Assembly: GCF_016863015.1 (NCBI RefSeq)
Contig: NZ_BOOB01000003.1
Coordinates: forward strand, 124,001-188,000
Length of the DNA: 64,000 nucleotides
Direction: 5' to 3'
DNA from: Microbispora amethystogenes
GTDB lineage: Bacteria > Actinomycetota > Actinomycetes > Streptosporangiales > Streptosporangiaceae
The notes beneath the pieces are model-generated. The model was not told the origin of the DNA and searched no databases. It saw only the letters and a list, made by a program, of their open reading frames with translations. The position numbers and the translations under genes are program-made. Below, one piece after another: positions 32,759 through 41,906 of the stretch (position 1 is the first letter of the stretch; every line of letters begins with the position of its first letter).

Positions 32759-34254
32759 GCGGCCGGACGGTGAGCGGCCGGACGGTGAGCGGCCGTACGC
32801 CGAGCCAGGCCGCCGACCCGGCCGACGCCCGGGCCGGCGGGGGAGCCGGCGCCCGGGCAAGCCGGGCCCAGGGTGAGCGAGCCGAGAGTGAGCAGGCGCC
32901 GGGCGGCTGGGCCGGCGCCCAGGTCGCGGCGCTGCGCGAGCTGCTCGGCCGCCCGCTGACGTCCTACCACCTCGTGCTGGGCTGCAGCGCGCTGCTGCTC
33001 GCCCTCGGGCTGATGATGGTGCTGTCGGCGTCGAGCATCGAGGCGCTGCAGCGCACCGGGAACCCGTTCTACTGGTTCCTCAAGCAGGTCACGTCGGTGG
33101 CGATCGGGCTGCCCCTCATGTGGGTCTGCTCCCGGCTGCCGCAGCGGTTCTTCCGCCTGACCGGCTACCCGCTGATGGGCCTGGCGATCCTCGGCCTGCT
33201 GATGGTCATCTTCCTCGGCCAGGAACTGCTGGGCGCCCAGCGGTGGATCGTCATCGGCCCGTTCTCCGTGCAGCCGTCGGAGCCGGCCAAGCTGGCCCTG
33301 GTGCTGTGGGGGGCCGACCTGCTCGCGACGCGGGCGCGCGGCGGCCGCATCGAGTGGCGTCAGCTGCTGATCCCCCTGATGCCGGGCGTGGCCCTGCTGG
33401 CCGTCCTGGTCATGATCGGGCGCGACCTCGGCACGACGTTCGTGCTCATGATGATCTTCCTGGCGCTGCTGTGGGTGGTCGGCGCGCCCGTGCGGCTCTT
33501 CGGCGGCATCCTCGGGCTGCTCGCGCTGGCGACCGCCACTATGATCATCGCCGAGCCCTACCGGTTCGACCGCCTCACCGGCTACCTGCATCCGTGGGAA
33601 ACCGCGCAGCACGAGGGGTTCCAAACCGTGCAGGGGCTGATGGCGATGGGGTCGGGCGGCTGGTTCGGCATCGGGCTGGGCGCGAGCCGGCAGAAGTGGA
33701 ACTATCTGCCCCACGCCGAGAGCGACTTCATCTTCTCCATCATCGGAGAGGAGCTCGGGCTGCTGGGCACGCTCGTGGTGGTCGCGCTGTTCGGCCTGCT
33801 CGGCTACGCGGGCCTGCGCATCGCCATGCGGACCAGGGACCCCTTCGTCCGGCTGGCGTCCGCCGCCGCCACCGCCTGGATCGCCGGGCAGGCCGTCGTC
33901 AACATCGGCGCGGTCATCGGGGTCCTCCCGGTCACCGGGATCCCGCTGCCGCTCGTGTCGTACGGCGGATCGGCGCTGCTGCCGACGCTCGCGGCGCTCG
34001 GCATGCTGCTGTCGTTCGCCAAGCGGGAGCCGGGCGCGGCCGAGGCGCTGGCGGCCCGTGGCCCCGGACCGGCCGCGCGGGCTCTAAGCTGGCTTGGCCT
34101 GAACGCCCGAGCCTGGCGCCGGCCCGCGTCCCCGCGCGAGGCCGTCCGGCGGACGGCACGGCCGCGTCCGGCACGAGTGGGAACGACGCGGAAGCAGCCG
34201 CGGGAGCAGTCGCGAGAACGTCCGCGGGAACATCCGCGAGAGAGCAGGGAGTGA
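32755..34254 (+). CDS. ftsW: Septal peptidoglycan polymerase FtsW (SEDS)
   Basis: A 499-residue SEDS glycosyltransferase with about ten membrane helices, partner of FtsI. Core blocks: GAQRWIVIGPFSVQPSEPAKLAL, the catalytic-Asp region GRDLGTTFVLMMIF, QKWNYLPHAESDFIFSIIGEELG, and PVTGIPLPLVSYGGSALLPTLAALGML. The N-terminus starts with three identical-looking VSGRT units from a 15-bp repeat (32755-32799), giving three in-frame GTG codons. The C-terminal tail is R/P/E-rich, ending in RERPREHPRESRE-like repeats. It overlaps murD by 4 bp; murG starts one base after it. Confidence 0.95.
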   Translation: MSGRTVSGRTVSGRTPSQAADPADARAGGGAGARASRAQGERAESEQAPGGWAGAQVAALRELLGRPLTSYHLVLGCSALLLALGLMMVLSASSIEALQRTGNPFYWFLKQVTSVAIGLPLMWVCSRLPQRFFRLTGYPLMGLAILGLLMVIFLGQELLGAQRWIVIGPFSVQPSEPAKLALVLWGADLLATRARGGRIEWRQLLIPLMPGVALLAVLVMIGRDLGTTFVLMMIFLALLWVVGAPVRLFGGILGLLALATATMIIAEPYRFDRLTGYLHPWETAQHEGFQTVQGLMAMGSGGWFGIGLGASRQKWNYLPHAESDFIFSIIGEELGLLGTLVVVALFGLLGYAGLRIAMRTRDPFVRLASAAATAWIAGQAVVNIGAVIGVLPVTGIPLPLVSYGGSALLPTLAALGMLLSFAKREPGAAEALAARGPGPAARALSWLGLNARAWRRPASPREAVRRTARPRPARVGTTRKQPREQSRERPREHPRESRE

Positions 34255-34255
34255 C

Positions 34256-35335
34256 ATGAGGGTGGTCCTCGCCGGCGGCGGGACGGCCGGCCACATCGAG
34301 CCGGCGCTCGCGCTGGCCGACGCGCTTCGCCGGCTCGACCCGAGGATCGGCATCACCTGCCTCGGCACCGAGCGCGGGCTCGAGACCCGCCTGGTGCCCG
34401 CGCGCGGCTACGAGCTGGAGCTCGTGCCCGCCGTGCCGCTGCCCCGCTCGCTCAGCCCCAAGCTCCTCACCGTGCCCGGCCGGCTCGCCGGGGCCATCGG
34501 CAGCGCCGCCGGGATCCTGGAGAAGGTCGGCGCGGACATCCTGGTCGGCTTCGGCGGCTACGTCGCCACCCCCGCCTACCTCGGCGCCCGGCGGCGCGGC
34601 GTGCCGATCGTGGTCCACGAGGCCAACCCGCGGCCCGGCCTGGCCAACCGGCTCGGCGCGCGCCTCACCGACCACGTCTTCACCGGGCACCCGGACGCCG
34701 TGCTCCCCAACGCGGAGTACGTCGGCATCCCGCTGCGCCGGGAGATCAGCATGATGGACCGCCTGTCGATGGGGGACAAGGCGCGGTCCTACTTCGGGCT
34801 GGAGTCCGACCGGGTGACGCTGCTGGTGTTCGGCGGGTCGCAGGGCGCCCGCTCGGTCAACCAGGCGGCGCTGGAGGCCGCGCCCTACCTGCGCGCCGCG
34901 GGCGTCCAGGTGCTGCACGTGGTCGGGCCGAAGAACACCGTCGAGATCGAGCCCCCGCCCGGCGACCCGCAGTACGTGATCCTCCCGTACGTCGACCGGA
35001 TGGACCTCGCCTACGCCGCGGCCGACCTCGTCCTGTCCCGCGCGGGCGCCATGACCTGCGCCGAGCTGACCGCCGTGGGGCTGCCCGCGGCGTTCGTGCC
35101 GCTGCCGCACGGCAACGGCGAGCAGCGCCTCAACGCCGAGCCGATCGTCCGGGCCGGGGGCGGCCTGATGGTCGACGACGCGGACCTGTCGGCGGCCTGG
35201 ATCGTCCAGACGCTGCTGCCGATCCTGAACGACCCCGAGCGCGTGGTCGCGATGTCCGAGGCGGCCTCCCGGATGGGCCGCAAGGACGCCGACACGACGC
35301 TCGCCCGCAAGGTGCTGGAGATCGCTCACCGATGA
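34256..35335 (+). CDS. murG: GlcNAc transferase MurG
   Basis: A 359-residue GT28-family enzyme at the inner face of the membrane that adds GlcNAc to lipid I to give lipid II. Glycine-rich donor/acceptor loop AGGGTAGHIEPALALADAL (residues 5-23), GFGGYVATPAYLGARRRGVPIVVHEANPRPGLANR, FGGSQGARSVNQAAL and the UDP-GlcNAc site region SRAGAMTCAELTAVGLPA are all present. The ATG start is one base past the ftsW stop; the end overlaps murC (ATGA). Confidence 0.96.
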   Translation: MRVVLAGGGTAGHIEPALALADALRRLDPRIGITCLGTERGLETRLVPARGYELELVPAVPLPRSLSPKLLTVPGRLAGAIGSAAGILEKVGADILVGFGGYVATPAYLGARRRGVPIVVHEANPRPGLANRLGARLTDHVFTGHPDAVLPNAEYVGIPLRREISMMDRLSMGDKARSYFGLESDRVTLLVFGGSQGARSVNQAALEAAPYLRAAGVQVLHVVGPKNTVEIEPPPGDPQYVILPYVDRMDLAYAAADLVLSRAGAMTCAELTAVGLPAAFVPLPHGNGEQRLNAEPIVRAGGGLMVDDADLSAAWIVQTLLPILNDPERVVAMSEAASRMGRKDADTTLARKVLEIAHR

Positions 35336-36756
35336 GTCTCGTCAAGCTCGTGGATCCCGTCCCGGCGGCCGACCTGGGGCGGGTGCACTTCATCGGCATC
35401 GGCGGCTCCGGGATGTCCGGCATCGCCCGGATCCTGCTCAAGCGGGGAGTGCCGGTGTCGGGCAGCGACGCGCGCCCGTCCGCGCAGCTGACCGAGCTGC
35501 GCGAGCTGGGGGCCACCGTCCACGTCGGCCACGCCGCCTCCCACATCAAGGACGTCGACACCGTCGTCGTCTCCACCGCGATCCGCGACTCCAACCCCGA
35601 GCTGGGCGAGGCGCTGCGCCAGAACCTGCGGGTGATCCCGCGCGCCGCGGCGCTGGCCTCGGTCATGTCCGGCCGCACCGGCATCGCCGTCGCCGGCACT
35701 CACGGCAAGACCACGACCACCTCGATGCTCACCGTGGCGCTGCAGAAGTGCGGCGAGGACCCGTCGTACTGCGTCGGCGGCCAGCTCGTCACGACCGGTC
35801 TCGGCGCCGACGACGGCACGGGCGAGGTGTTCGTGGCCGAGGCCGACGAGAGCGACGGCTCCTTCCTCATGCTCGCGCCGCGGATCGCCGTCGTGACCAA
35901 CGTCGAGGCCGACCACCTCGACAACTACGGAGACCCCCAGGCCGTCCACGACGGCTTCGCCCGCTTCGTCGAGCATGTCGGGTCGCTGCTGGTCGTCTGC
36001 GCCGACGACCCCGGGGCCGCCGCCCTCGTGCCGATCGCCCGTGAGCGGGGCCTCGCCGTCGTCACGTACGGCGAGAGCGCCGGGGTGGACCTGCGCACGA
36101 CCGACGTCGCCCCGCGCGGGCTCGGCGTGGAGTTCCGCGTGGAGCTCGGACCGGGGGCGCCCGGCGGGCCGGGACGCGGAGAGGTGCGCCTGGCCGTGCC
36201 AGGCCGGCACAACGCGGTCAACGCCACCGCGGTGATCGCCGTGGCGCTGCACCTCGGCCTGCGCTTCGACGACGTCAAGGAGGGCCTCGCCGCCTTCACC
36301 GGCGCCAAGCGGCGGTTCGAGTCCAAGGGCGAGGCCGGCGGCGTGACGGTCTTCGACAGCTACGCCCACCACCCGACCGAGCTGACCGCCGACCTGCGCG
36401 CCGCCCGCGACGTGGTCGGCGGCGACGGCCGGGTCATCGCGGTCTTCCAGCCGCATCTCTACTCGCGCACCCGGTTCTTCGCCGACGAGTTCGGCGCCGC
36501 GCTCGGCCTGGCCGACGAGGTCGTCGTGCTCGACGTCTACGGCGCGCGGGAGGACCCCGAGCCCGGGGTCTCCGGGGCGCTCGTCGCCGGGAAGGTGCCG
36601 CTGCCGGCCGAGCGGGTGGTCTACGCCCCCGACCGCGCGGCCGTGCCCTCCCTCGTCGCCGGCCGGGCCCACGCCGGGGACATCGTCCTTACGATGGGCG
36701 CGGGGGACGTCACCGAGCTCGGCCCGCGAATCGTCGCGGAGCTGTCCGCCCGGTGA
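35332..36756 (+). CDS. murC: UDP-MurNAc:L-alanine ligase MurC
   Basis: A 474-residue Mur ligase adding L-alanine to UDP-MurNAc. It has the N-terminal HFIGIGGSGMSGIARILL, ATP loop AVAGTHGKTTTTSML, EADESDGSFL, TNVEADHLDNYGD, and FDSYAHHPTELTADLRAAR motifs that mark MurC. The length is normal. 4-bp overlaps on both sides keep it in the continuous translational chain from rsmH to ftsQ. Confidence 0.96.
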   Translation: MSLVKLVDPVPAADLGRVHFIGIGGSGMSGIARILLKRGVPVSGSDARPSAQLTELRELGATVHVGHAASHIKDVDTVVVSTAIRDSNPELGEALRQNLRVIPRAAALASVMSGRTGIAVAGTHGKTTTTSMLTVALQKCGEDPSYCVGGQLVTTGLGADDGTGEVFVAEADESDGSFLMLAPRIAVVTNVEADHLDNYGDPQAVHDGFARFVEHVGSLLVVCADDPGAAALVPIARERGLAVVTYGESAGVDLRTTDVAPRGLGVEFRVELGPGAPGGPGRGEVRLAVPGRHNAVNATAVIAVALHLGLRFDDVKEGLAAFTGAKRRFESKGEAGGVTVFDSYAHHPTELTADLRAARDVVGGDGRVIAVFQPHLYSRTRFFADEFGAALGLADEVVVLDVYGAREDPEPGVSGALVAGKVPLPAERVVYAPDRAAVPSLVAGRAHAGDIVLTMGAGDVTELGPRIVAELSAR

Positions 36757-37424
36757 GGCGGGCCGTCCGGCGCTCGGCGCTCGCCACCCTGCTGACCGGC
36801 GGGGTCGTGGGCGTCGCCACCTGGGTCGTGTTCTTCTCGCCCGTCCTCGGCGTGCGGGAGGTCGAGATCACCGGCAACGGCCGCGTCCCGGCCGAGGAGC
36901 TGCGCCAGGCGGCGGGAGTGCGGACGGGCACGCCGCTCGCCACCGTGGACCTCGCCGGCGTCGAGGCGCGGGTGCGGGCGCTGCGCGCCGTCGAGTCGGC
37001 CACGGTCGGCCGCGTCTGGCCCGGCACGCTGCGGATCGGCGTGGTCGAGCGCGTCCCCGCGGCGGCCGTTCCCCTGGGCGCCGAGACCGCGGTGATCGAC
37101 CGGTACGGGGTCGTCCTCCAGCAGGTGACGGTCGCCCCGCCGCGGCTTCCGGTGCTGCGCGTCGAGCGGGCCGCCGCCGACGATCCCGCCACCAGGGCGG
37201 GCCTCACCGTGCTCCGGGCGCTGCCGGGCGACCTCCTCGACCGGCTGCGGGAGCTGCGCGCCCCCTCGCCCCGGTCGATCACCCTCAAGCTCACCGACGG
37301 CCGCTCCGTGACCTGGGGAGACGCGCGCGACTCGGCCCGCAAGGGGCGGGTGCTGCTCGCCGCCCTGGCCAAGCCGGGGAAGAGCTACGACGTCAGCTCA
37401 CCCGGGGTGGTGACGGTCAGGTGA
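36753..37424 (+). CDS. ftsQ: Cell division protein FtsQ
   Basis: A 223-residue bitopic membrane protein of the FtsQBL complex. A short basic cytoplasmic start (RRAVRRS) is followed by a helix (about 12-32) and the POTRA domain beginning VREVEITGNGRVPAEELRQAAGV (about 37-59). The beta domain includes WPGTLRIGVVERVPAAAV and TAVIDRYGVVL, and the end carries LTDGRSVTWGDA. It starts at GTG overlapping murC (GTGA). A 252-bp gap with promoter signals separates it from ftsZ. Confidence 0.93.
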   Translation: MRRAVRRSALATLLTGGVVGVATWVVFFSPVLGVREVEITGNGRVPAEELRQAAGVRTGTPLATVDLAGVEARVRALRAVESATVGRVWPGTLRIGVVERVPAAAVPLGAETAVIDRYGVVLQQVTVAPPRLPVLRVERAAADDPATRAGLTVLRALPGDLLDRLRELRAPSPRSITLKLTDGRSVTWGDARDSARKGRVLLAALAKPGKSYDVSSPGVVTVR

Positions 37425-37529
37425 CAAATCTCACTGACCGTGCTCGGACCGGCCGAAGCCGCCCTGGACCGGGGCATCGTGCGAAAAGGACAGCGCGCGA
37501 CACGCCGGACTGCCTTGCGGCGCGGTTAG

Positions 37530-37559
37530 TTGACCCTGGGGGAGGCGCAACCCTACTGT
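37530..37559 (+). promoter_or_regulatory. Candidate ftsZ promoter
   Basis: TTGACC (37530-37535) and TACTGT (37554-37559) are separated by 18 bp, about 120 bp upstream of the ftsZ GTG. A second TTGACA at 37577-37582 lies nearer, but its -10 position is taken by the palindrome described separately. ftsZ in related organisms is known to have several promoters of its own. Confidence 0.5.
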
Positions 37560-37583
37560 CCGTATCAATCCTCAGGTTGACAT

Positions 37584-37614
37584 AACTCTAAATCTCAACT
37601 TGAGGGTGAGAGTT
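37584..37614 (+). promoter_or_regulatory. 31-bp palindrome in the ftsZ leader
   Basis: Arms of 15 bases, AACTCTAAATCTCAA and TTGAGGGTGAGAGTT, are inverted repeats (12 of 15 match) around a central C at 37599. It starts one base after a TTGACA and lies about 60 bp before the ftsZ start, in an otherwise less GC-rich stretch. It could be an operator with half-sites spanning the promoter, or an RNA hairpin in the leader. Confidence 0.55.
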
Positions 37615-37676
37615 CAAGAGAAGAGACGGCGGGCCCTGCCCGCATGAAACGCAAACGAGCGGAAAGGCCCCTCGTC

Positions 37677-39155
37677 GTGGCAGCACCGCAGAACTACCTC
37701 GCGGTCATCAAGGTCGTCGGCATCGGCGGCGGCGGAGTGAACGCCGTCAACCGGATGATCGAGGAGGGACTCAAGGGCGTCGAGTTCATCGCCATCAACA
37801 CTGACGCCCAGGCGCTGCTGATGAGTGACGCCGACGTGAAACTCGACGTGGGGCGCGAGCTCACGCGAGGCCTCGGCGCGGGCGCCAACCCGGAGGTGGG
37901 CCGCAAGGCGGCCGAGGACCACCGGGAGGAGATCGAGGAGGTCCTCAAGGGGGCCGACATGGTCTTCGTCACCGCCGGCGAGGGCGGCGGCACCGGAACC
38001 GGCGGCGCGCCGGTCGTGGCCAGCATCGCCCGCTCACTTGGTGCGCTCACGATAGGAGTCGTCACCCGGCCCTTCAGCTTCGAGGGCAAGCGCCGGGCCA
38101 TGCAGGCCGAGGCCGGCATCGAGACCCTCCGCGAGGAGGTCGACACGCTGATCGTCATTCCGAACGACCGGCTGCTGTCGATCTCCGACCGCCAGGTGAG
38201 CGTGCTCGACGCCTTCAAGGCCGCCGACCAGGTGCTGCTGTCCGGTGTGCAGGGCATCACCGACCTCATCACCACGCCCGGTCTGATCAACCTGGACTTC
38301 GCCGACGTCAAGTCGGTCATGTCCGGCGCGGGTTCGGCCCTCATGGGCATCGGCCACGCGCGGGGCGACGACCGGTCGGTCGCCGCCGCCGAGATGGCCG
38401 TCTCCAGCCCGCTGCTGGAGGCGAGCATCGACGGCGCCCACGGCGTGCTGCTGTCCATCGCCGGCGGCTCCGACCTCGGCCTCTTCGAGATCAACGAGGC
38501 GGCCCAGCTCGTCAGCAACGCCGCCGCGATCGACGCCAACATCATCTTCGGCACGGTCATCGACGACGCGCTCGGCGACGAGGTGCGGGTGACGGTCATC
38601 GCGGCCGGGTTCGACGAGCCCGCCCCGGTCAAGCCGGTGGCCGCTCCGGTGGCGCGGCCGCAGCAGGCCCGCCCGGCGCCGGCCCAGCCCGCGCGCCCCG
38701 CCACCCCGGCGCCGGTCCGGCCGGAGCCGCGCCCGGAGCCGGCCCAGCCCTCCGTACGGCCGGCCGGCTCCGTGACGCCGCCCACCTCGGCGCCCACGCC
38801 GCCGCCCGCCCCCATCCAGGCAAGCACCATGCAGCCGGCCACGGCACAGGCCGCCATGAACGCCGCGGCCCAGCCGCAGGCGAGCGCCGTGCCGCCGCCG
38901 GCCCAGCCGGTGGGCCAGCCCGCCCAGCAGGCGGCCGCGCCGCAGGCACAGCAGGCCGAGGGAGTCACGCCGTTCCCCCGGGACGCGGCCGACGGCGGGC
39001 GTGACCAGGGCGTCGCCGGCCCGGTGTCGATCCCGAGGCCCACACCCGAGCCGCCGACTCCGATCACCTCCCGCACCTCCCAGCCGGGCCCCCGGCGTCC
39101 GGTGGTGTTCGAGGAGCAGGAGGAGGAGCTCGACGTGCCGGACTTCCTCAAGTGA
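37677..39155 (+). CDS. ftsZ: Cell division tubulin homologue FtsZ
   Basis: A 492-residue GTPase that forms the Z-ring. The N-terminal [18 protein letters not shown] block and the GTP signature [10 protein letters not shown] (about 102-111) are intact, as is the T7 loop [11 protein letters not shown]. After residue ~315 comes an unusually long P/A/Q-rich linker (about 160 residues), then the conserved C-terminal peptide [11 protein letters not shown], which binds SepF. The GTG at 37677 gives the standard actinomycete start [12 protein letters not shown] and has GGAAAGG upstream; an in-frame ATG at 37644 is less likely. Confidence 0.96.
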   Translation: MAAPQNYLAVIKVVGIGGGGVNAVNRMIEEGLKGVEFIAINTDAQALLMSDADVKLDVGRELTRGLGAGANPEVGRKAAEDHREEIEEVLKGADMVFVTAGEGGGTGTGGAPVVASIARSLGALTIGVVTRPFSFEGKRRAMQAEAGIETLREEVDTLIVIPNDRLLSISDRQVSVLDAFKAADQVLLSGVQGITDLITTPGLINLDFADVKSVMSGAGSALMGIGHARGDDRSVAAAEMAVSSPLLEASIDGAHGVLLSIAGGSDLGLFEINEAAQLVSNAAAIDANIIFGTVIDDALGDEVRVTVIAAGFDEPAPVKPVAAPVARPQQARPAPAQPARPATPAPVRPEPRPEPAQPSVRPAGSVTPPTSAPTPPPAPIQASTMQPATAQAAMNAAAQPQASAVPPPAQPVGQPAQQAAAPQAQQAEGVTPFPRDAADGGRDQGVAGPVSIPRPTPEPPTPITSRTSQPGPRRPVVFEEQEEELDVPDFLK

Positions 39156-39159
39156 CCTT

Positions 39160-39204
39160 CCCGCCCGGCCCGCCCGGCCCGCCCGGCCCGCCCGGCCCGC
39201 CCGG
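39160..39204. repeat. Five perfect 9-bp repeats after ftsZ
   Basis: CCCGCCCGG is repeated five times without error, starting four bases after the ftsZ stop. It occupies part of the 99-bp gap in which a pgeF gene is normally found. Confidence 0.85.
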
Positions 39205-39254
39205 CGTGGCCGGGGTGAGGGGCGCGACGGGGCGGACGCCCGCGGGCGTGGTCC

Positions 39255-39953
39255 GTGAGTGACCGGCGCGAGGAGCTGGCCGCCGCCTTAACCGAGGTCG
39301 AAAGGCGCGTCGAGGAGGCGTGCCGGGCGGCCGGCCGGTCGCGGAAGGAGCTCACCCTCATCGCGGTGACCAAGACCTACCCGGTCTCCGACATCCGGCT
39401 GCTCGCCGGTCTCGGCGTCTCGCACGTCGGTGAGAACCGCGACCAGGAGGCGGCGGGCAAGGCCGCCGCCTGCGCGGACCTCGGCCTCACCTGGCACTTC
39501 ATCGGCCAGCTGCAGTCGAACAAGGTCCGCTCCGTCGTCGCCTACGCGCACATGGTTCACTCGGTCGACCGTCCCCGCCTGGTGGAGGCGCTCGGCCGCG
39601 AGGCCGTACGGGCCGGGCGCGAGGTGGACTGCCTCATCCAGGTCTCCCTCGACGAGGGAGCCGGGCGGGGCGGCGCGCGGCCGGAGGAGGTGCCCGCCCT
39701 CGCGGAACTCGTCGCGAAGACCGAGGGGCTGCGGCTGCGGGGGGTCATGGCGGTCGCACCGCTGGGGGAGGACCCGGCGCCGGCGTTCGCCAGGCTGCGG
39801 GCCGTCTCCGGGCGTCTCCGCGAGGACCACCCCGACGCGGACGTGATATCGGCCGGAATGAGCGGAGACATCCCCCAAGCCATCGCGAACGGCGCGACAC
39901 ACCTGAGAGTCGGTACGGCGTTGCTCGGCCGCAGAAAGCCCTTCGTCAGGTAA
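39255..39953 (+). CDS. ylmE: YggS/YlmE pyridoxal phosphate homeostasis protein
   Basis: A 232-residue PLP-binding protein (PLPBP) with a TIM-barrel fold like alanine racemase. The PLP lysine is in LIAVTKTYPVSDI (about Lys39). GVSHVGENRDQEAAGK, WHFIGQLQSNKVR and the phosphate-binding SAGMSGDIPQAIANGATHLRVGTALLG are typical. It buffers PLP rather than acting as an enzyme. GTG start. Usually pgeF lies between ftsZ and this gene; here it does not. Confidence 0.94.
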   Translation: MSDRREELAAALTEVERRVEEACRAAGRSRKELTLIAVTKTYPVSDIRLLAGLGVSHVGENRDQEAAGKAAACADLGLTWHFIGQLQSNKVRSVVAYAHMVHSVDRPRLVEALGREAVRAGREVDCLIQVSLDEGAGRGGARPEEVPALAELVAKTEGLRLRGVMAVAPLGEDPAPAFARLRAVSGRLREDHPDADVISAGMSGDIPQAIANGATHLRVGTALLGRRKPFVR

Positions 39954-40088
39954 TGTCCCCCAAGTGGACCATGGTGTCCGCGCTCCAGGTAGAGGTCGAT
40001 CAGCGGTGAGCTCCAAGGGGGGTACGGCTACCGCCCTGGCCTTCCCCAGGGACCTTGTAGGCACCAGAAACGCGGAGGACGACGAGCG

Positions 40089-40616
40089 ATGGCCGGCGCG
40101 ATGCGCAAGATGGCGGTCTACCTCGGTCTCGTGGAGGACGACCGCTACGAAGACAGGTACACGGCGGAGTACGGCACCGACGAGGACTACGGCGACGAGG
40201 AGTACGAGTCGCCGCGGCGCGGCTTCGCCGCATCCTCCGGTGCGCACGCCGGGGCTCCGGAGCGCGACGAGGACACCGAGACGTCCGTCCCGGCCCCGCG
40301 TCCCCCCACGGCCGTGCTGGAGCGCCGTACGACCGATCTGGCGCGGATCACCACCCTGCATCCGCGCACGTACAACGAGGCGCGCACGATCGGCGAGCAC
40401 TTCCGAGAGGGCACGCCGGTCATCATGAATCTGACAGAGATGGTCGACAGCGACGCCAAGCGCCTTGTCGATTTCGCGGCAGGTCTCGTCTTTGGCCTAC
40501 ACGGCAGCATCGAACGTGTTACCAACAAGGTGTTCCTGTTGTCCCCCGCCAACGTTGAGGTGACCGCCGAGGACAAGGCCAGAATCGCGGAACGCGGCTT
40601 CTTCAACCAGAGCTAG
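40089..40616 (+). CDS. sepF: Cell division protein SepF
   Basis: A 175-residue protein that anchors FtsZ to the membrane. It has an N-terminal amphipathic segment ([12 protein letters not shown]), an acidic D/E/Y-rich linker (about 17-90), and the SepF core with [28 protein letters not shown] and [25 protein letters not shown]. It binds the conserved C-terminal peptide of FtsZ. The start is ATG with GCGGAGGA upstream. Confidence 0.95.
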   Translation: MAGAMRKMAVYLGLVEDDRYEDRYTAEYGTDEDYGDEEYESPRRGFAASSGAHAGAPERDEDTETSVPAPRPPTAVLERRTTDLARITTLHPRTYNEARTIGEHFREGTPVIMNLTEMVDSDAKRLVDFAAGLVFGLHGSIERVTNKVFLLSPANVEVTAEDKARIAERGFFNQS

Positions 40617-40699
40617 AGTTCCATACATGAACAGTGCAGAGCTGAGCGGTGCCCGTGCGGCCCGCAGGCGGCGGAACCGAGGGGAGGCGGGGCTCGACC

Positions 40700-40990
40700 G
40701 TGGGGATCATTAGCGAGATCTTGGTCATCGCCCTGACCCTCTACCTGGTTCTGCTGATCGGCAGAATGATCATAGATACGGTGCAGGCGTTCGCCCGCGC
40801 CTGGCGGCCCACGGGGGTCGTCCTGGTGCTGGCGGAGGTCACCTATACGGCGACCGACCCACCCCTCAAGTTCCTCCGCCGTTTCATTCCGCCCCTCAGG
40901 TTGGGTACGGTGGCCTTTGACCTGAGCTTCACAGTGCTGTTCATTGTGGTTTTGGTCTTGATCCAAGTCGTGAACGCGCTTCCACGTTGA
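40700..40990 (+). CDS. yggT: YggT-family membrane protein (YlmG)
   Basis: A 96-residue membrane protein with two hydrophobic segments (about 5-27 and 65-90) separated by the YggT signature TDPPLKFLRRFIPPLRLG. In actinomycetes it sits between sepF and divIVA and is linked to cell division or membrane organisation; the molecular role is unclear. The GTG at 40700 directly precedes the first helix. A G-rich ribosome site lies about 10 bases upstream. Confidence 0.88.
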   Translation: MGIISEILVIALTLYLVLLIGRMIIDTVQAFARAWRPTGVVLVLAEVTYTATDPPLKFLRRFIPPLRLGTVAFDLSFTVLFIVVLVLIQVVNALPR

Positions 40991-41039
40991 TCGGGTACCG
41001 CTCTACCGGACAGACTCCAAGCGCGCCAAGGAGACCCAA

Positions 41040-41903
41040 ATGCCGTTGACGCCCGCTGATGTGCGGAACAAGCAGTTCAGTACCACCCGGCTGAGGCCGG
41101 GGTACGACGAGGAGGAGGTCGACGCGTTCCTCGACGAGGTCGAGGCCGAGCTTGACCGTCTCATCCAGGAGAACGAGGAACTCCGCGCGAAGCTGGCCGA
41201 GTGCCTCAGGGGCAAGGTCCCCGGCGGCATGGGCATGCCGGGCCAGATGCAGATGGCGTCCGCTCCCGTGGCCGAGCCCAAGCCCGAGATGATGGCCCCC
41301 CAGCCGGAGCCGATCAAGCCTCCGGAGCCGGTGCGCCCCGAGCCGGTGCCGGTCGGCATGGGCCTGCCGCCCGCCGAGGACAACATGGACACCGCGGCCC
41401 GCGTGCTCGCCCTCGCGCAGCAGACGGCCGACCAGGCCATCGCCGACGCTCGCCGCGAGGCGGACGAGACGGTGACCCGCGCCCGGCGTGAGGCCGACGA
41501 CATCCTCGGCAAGGCCCGCCGCCAGGCCGAGCAGATCATCGGCGACGCCCGCGCCCGGGCCGAGACGCTGGAGCGCGACGCCCAGGAGCGGCACCGCCAG
41601 GCCATGGGCACGCTGGTGCAGACCCGCGACGAGATCGAGCGCAAGGTGGAGGACCTGCGGATCATCGAGCGCGAGTACCGCAGCCGCCTCAAGCTGTTCC
41701 TGGAGGACCAGCTCAGCAAGCTGAACGTGTCCGCCGAGGGCAGCGGGCCCTTCCCGATCCTCGGTGGCGGTCCGGCCATGGCCCACGCCGCCGCGCCGGG
41801 ACCGCAGCAGGCCGCGGGCGCGCCCAACCCGTTCGCCCAGGAGCCTCCCCAGCACTCCGGCGCCTTCCCCGGTCCCGACGGCCCCCACAACGACCGCCGG
41901 TAA
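41040..41903 (+). CDS. divIVA: Polar growth protein DivIVA (Wag31)
   Basis: A 287-residue coiled-coil protein marking growing poles and directing tip growth. The membrane-binding N-terminal domain LTPADVRNKQFSTTRLRPGYDEEEVDAFLDEVEAELDRL is followed by a P/M/G/E-rich linker (about 60-110) and a long coiled coil of A/R/E/D repeats (about 118-225). The C-terminal tail is flexible. Excellent ribosome site (AAGGAG). The next gene follows three bases after the stop. Confidence 0.95.
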   Translation: MPLTPADVRNKQFSTTRLRPGYDEEEVDAFLDEVEAELDRLIQENEELRAKLAECLRGKVPGGMGMPGQMQMASAPVAEPKPEMMAPQPEPIKPPEPVRPEPVPVGMGLPPAEDNMDTAARVLALAQQTADQAIADARREADETVTRARREADDILGKARRQAEQIIGDARARAETLERDAQERHRQAMGTLVQTRDEIERKVEDLRIIEREYRSRLKLFLEDQLSKLNVSAEGSGPFPILGGGPAMAHAAAPGPQQAAGAPNPFAQEPPQHSGAFPGPDGPHNDRR

Positions 41904-41906
41904 GCA

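Noticed and set aside
37644-37676. ATG start of ftsZ at 37644
   Set aside because: The extension [10 protein letters not shown] is not seen in actinomycete FtsZ; the GTG at 37677 gives the typical [12 protein letters not shown] start with a ribosome site.
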